DNA of 6,367 nucleotides, from NCBI GenBank assembly GCA_029574055.1, contig JAKQBQ010000148.1:1-6367 (forward strand). Reading direction: 5' to 3'. How positions within the stretch are numbered: position 1 is the stretch's first letter; each line of letters starts with the position of its first letter. This DNA is from Methanobacteriota archaeon. GTDB lineage: Archaea; Thermoplasmatota; Thermoplasmata; Methanomassiliicoccales; Methanomethylophilaceae. Made by a program: the position numbers and the translations under genes. The notes beneath the pieces were generated by a model. The model was given only the letters and a program-made list of their open reading frames with translations, had not been told where the DNA came from and did not search any database. Of this stretch, positions 5,330-6,367 are shown one piece after another.

Positions 5330-6367
5330 CCGGGATACCCGTTGACGTTGAATGCTATCACGAGAGCATGGAGCATATACGATCCGATATTATGGAGAAG
5401 ACCTTATCCGCTGCTACGGCGGCGGATCCTCTCTCATCTACAGAGAAAGATGTCAGGAACGCTCTCAGCAAAGACCGGCTGTCCCCCGAAGATCTTGCAT
5501 CCCTGCTCTCTCCCGCCGCGGGCGGGTTCCTGGAGGAAATGGCGCATAGAGCCAGAGATGAGAAGGAACGATACTTCGGCAACTCGGTGAACATATTCAC
5601 GCCCATCTACACTTCAAACTATTGCGACAACGGCTGCGTTTATTGCGGCTTCAACAGCAGCAACAGGATCAGAAGAGCAAAGCTTTCCCCCGGCGACATC
5701 GGATCGGAGATGTCGGCCATCGCCGGATCGGGATTGACGGAGGTCATGATATTGACCGGAGAGTCGAGGAGCATGTCGGATGTGGAATTCATCGGCGGCT
5801 GCGTGAAGACGGCGGCGGAATACTTCAGGAACGTGGGGGTCGAAGTGTACCCGCTGAATACTTCGGAGTACAGATACCTGCAAGAATGCGGCGCGGATTA
5901 CGTCACGGTGTTCCAAGAGACCTATGATCCGGTAAGGTACGCAGAGCTCCATCCCTCCGGCCCGAAGAGGGTGTTCTCATACAGGTTCGATTCTCAAGAG
6001 AGAGCATTGATGGGCGGGATGAGGGGAGTGGCTTTCGGCGCCCTGCTTGGACTTGGGGATTTCAGGAGAGATGCATTGGCGTGCGGCATCCACGCATATC
6101 TTCTGCAGCGGAAATATCCGCATGCGGAGATATCCTTCTCCCTGCCGAGGCTGAGACCCTTCATCAACGGCGCGTATTCTATGGAAACAGTGTCGGAGAA
6201 GGATCTCTTGCAGATAGCGCTAGCATATCGCATATTCATGCCGTTTGCGGGACAGACCATCTCTTCCAGGGAAAGCCCGAAGTTCAGAGACAATATCGTC
6301 GGGCTGAGCGCCACCAAGATATCCGCAGGGGTCTCGGTGGGGATCGGGGGGCATGCGGAAGAGAAGA
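5326..6367 (+). CDS. thiH: Radical-SAM tyrosine lyase ThiH (3' end outside window)
   Basis: ThiH cleaves tyrosine with an S-adenosylmethionine radical to give dehydroglycine for ThiG, with p-cresol as by-product. It is oxygen-sensitive. The ATG at 5326 overlaps the thiG stop (ATGA) and has GAGG at 5315-5318, seven bases upstream. The frame stays open for 347 codons to the window edge, so roughly the last 20-30 residues are missing. The 4Fe-4S motif is C100-x3-C104-x2-C107 ([13 protein letters not shown]). ILTGESR follows, then [28 protein letters not shown] and [12 protein letters not shown], all in the order expected for Thi[14 protein letters not shown] (about 61-73) is the usual N-terminal helix. 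The relative HydG would carry an extra C-terminal cluster domain, which is outside the view, but the thi context decides. This gene was found by reading from the thiG stop. Confidence 0.95.
   Translation, partial: MTGIPVDVECYHESMEHIRSDIMEKTLSAATAADPLSSTEKDVRNALSKDRLSPEDLASLLSPAAGGFLEEMAHRARDEKERYFGNSVNIFTPIYTSNYCDNGCVYCGFNSSNRIRRAKLSPGDIGSEMSAIAGSGLTEVMILTGESRSMSDVEFIGGCVKTAAEYFRNVGVEVYPLNTSEYRYLQECGADYVTVFQETYDPVRYAELHPSGPKRVFSYRFDSQERALMGGMRGVAFGALLGLGDFRRDALACGIHAYLLQRKYPHAEISFSLPRLRPFINGAYSMETVSEKDLLQIALAYRIFMPFAGQTISSRESPKFRDNIVGLSATKISAGVSVGIGGHAEEK

Noticed and set aside
6149..6170. GGCTGAGACCCTTCA resembles the conserved core of a TPP riboswitch
   Set aside because: It lies inside thiH and encodes the conserved LPRLRPFIN segment. 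The second half of the aptamer is absent, so it is a coincidence.

Overview
The window reads as a moderate-GC archaeal chromosome segment with every recognisable gene on the + strand. It looks like Thermoplasmata, possibly the Methanomassiliicoccales / Methanomethylophilaceae branch of host-associated methanogens. The archaeal call rests on an archaeal-type threonyl-tRNA synthetase with the end of the archaea-specific editing domain still visible, on GGTG-type Shine-Dalgarno (SD) sequences, and on AT-rich TATA-like boxes placed at archaeal distances. The family-level guess is inference only.

Layout. (1) Positions 1-1676: the 3' nine-tenths of thrS, entering from the left edge. (2) 1677-1991: a 315-base gap with no credible gene. 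It holds an exact 16-base direct repeat (period 21) inside an A-tract-rich block, a small hairpin with a CCTCC loop, and a TATA-like box. (3) 1992-2651: a monocistronic nitroreductase-fold flavoprotein of the 'TM nitroreductase' type. (4) 2652-3066: an orphan ribbon-helix-helix antitoxin behind a TATA box embedded in an inverted repeat. It is followed, through an ATGA overlap, by an 18-codon ORF that looks like the stump of a PIN toxin. (5) 3072-6367: a compact thiamin cluster, thiE-thiS-thiF-thiG-thiH, with the last gene running off the right edge.

How the genes work together. ThiF adenylates the C-terminal glycine of ThiS, which is then loaded with sulfur. ThiH is a radical-SAM tyrosine lyase that supplies dehydroglycine. 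ThiG condenses dehydroglycine, ThiS thiocarboxylate and deoxyxylulose phosphate into thiazole phosphate. ThiE joins the thiazole to the pyrimidine pyrophosphate to give thiamin phosphate. thiS/thiF and thiG/thiH overlap and thiF/thiG are 3 bases apart, so this is a translationally coupled operon. The pyrimidine branch (thiC, thiD) is not in the window.

The most notable point is this bacterial-style, anaerobic (ThiH-dependent) thiazole route beside an archaeal housekeeping gene. Archaea usually make the thiazole with a Thi4-type enzyme, so acquisition from an anaerobic bacterium is likely. I found no convincing wholly new system. The best leads are the transferred thi operon, the broken toxin-antitoxin locus just in front of it, and the structured thrS-nitroreductase spacer.
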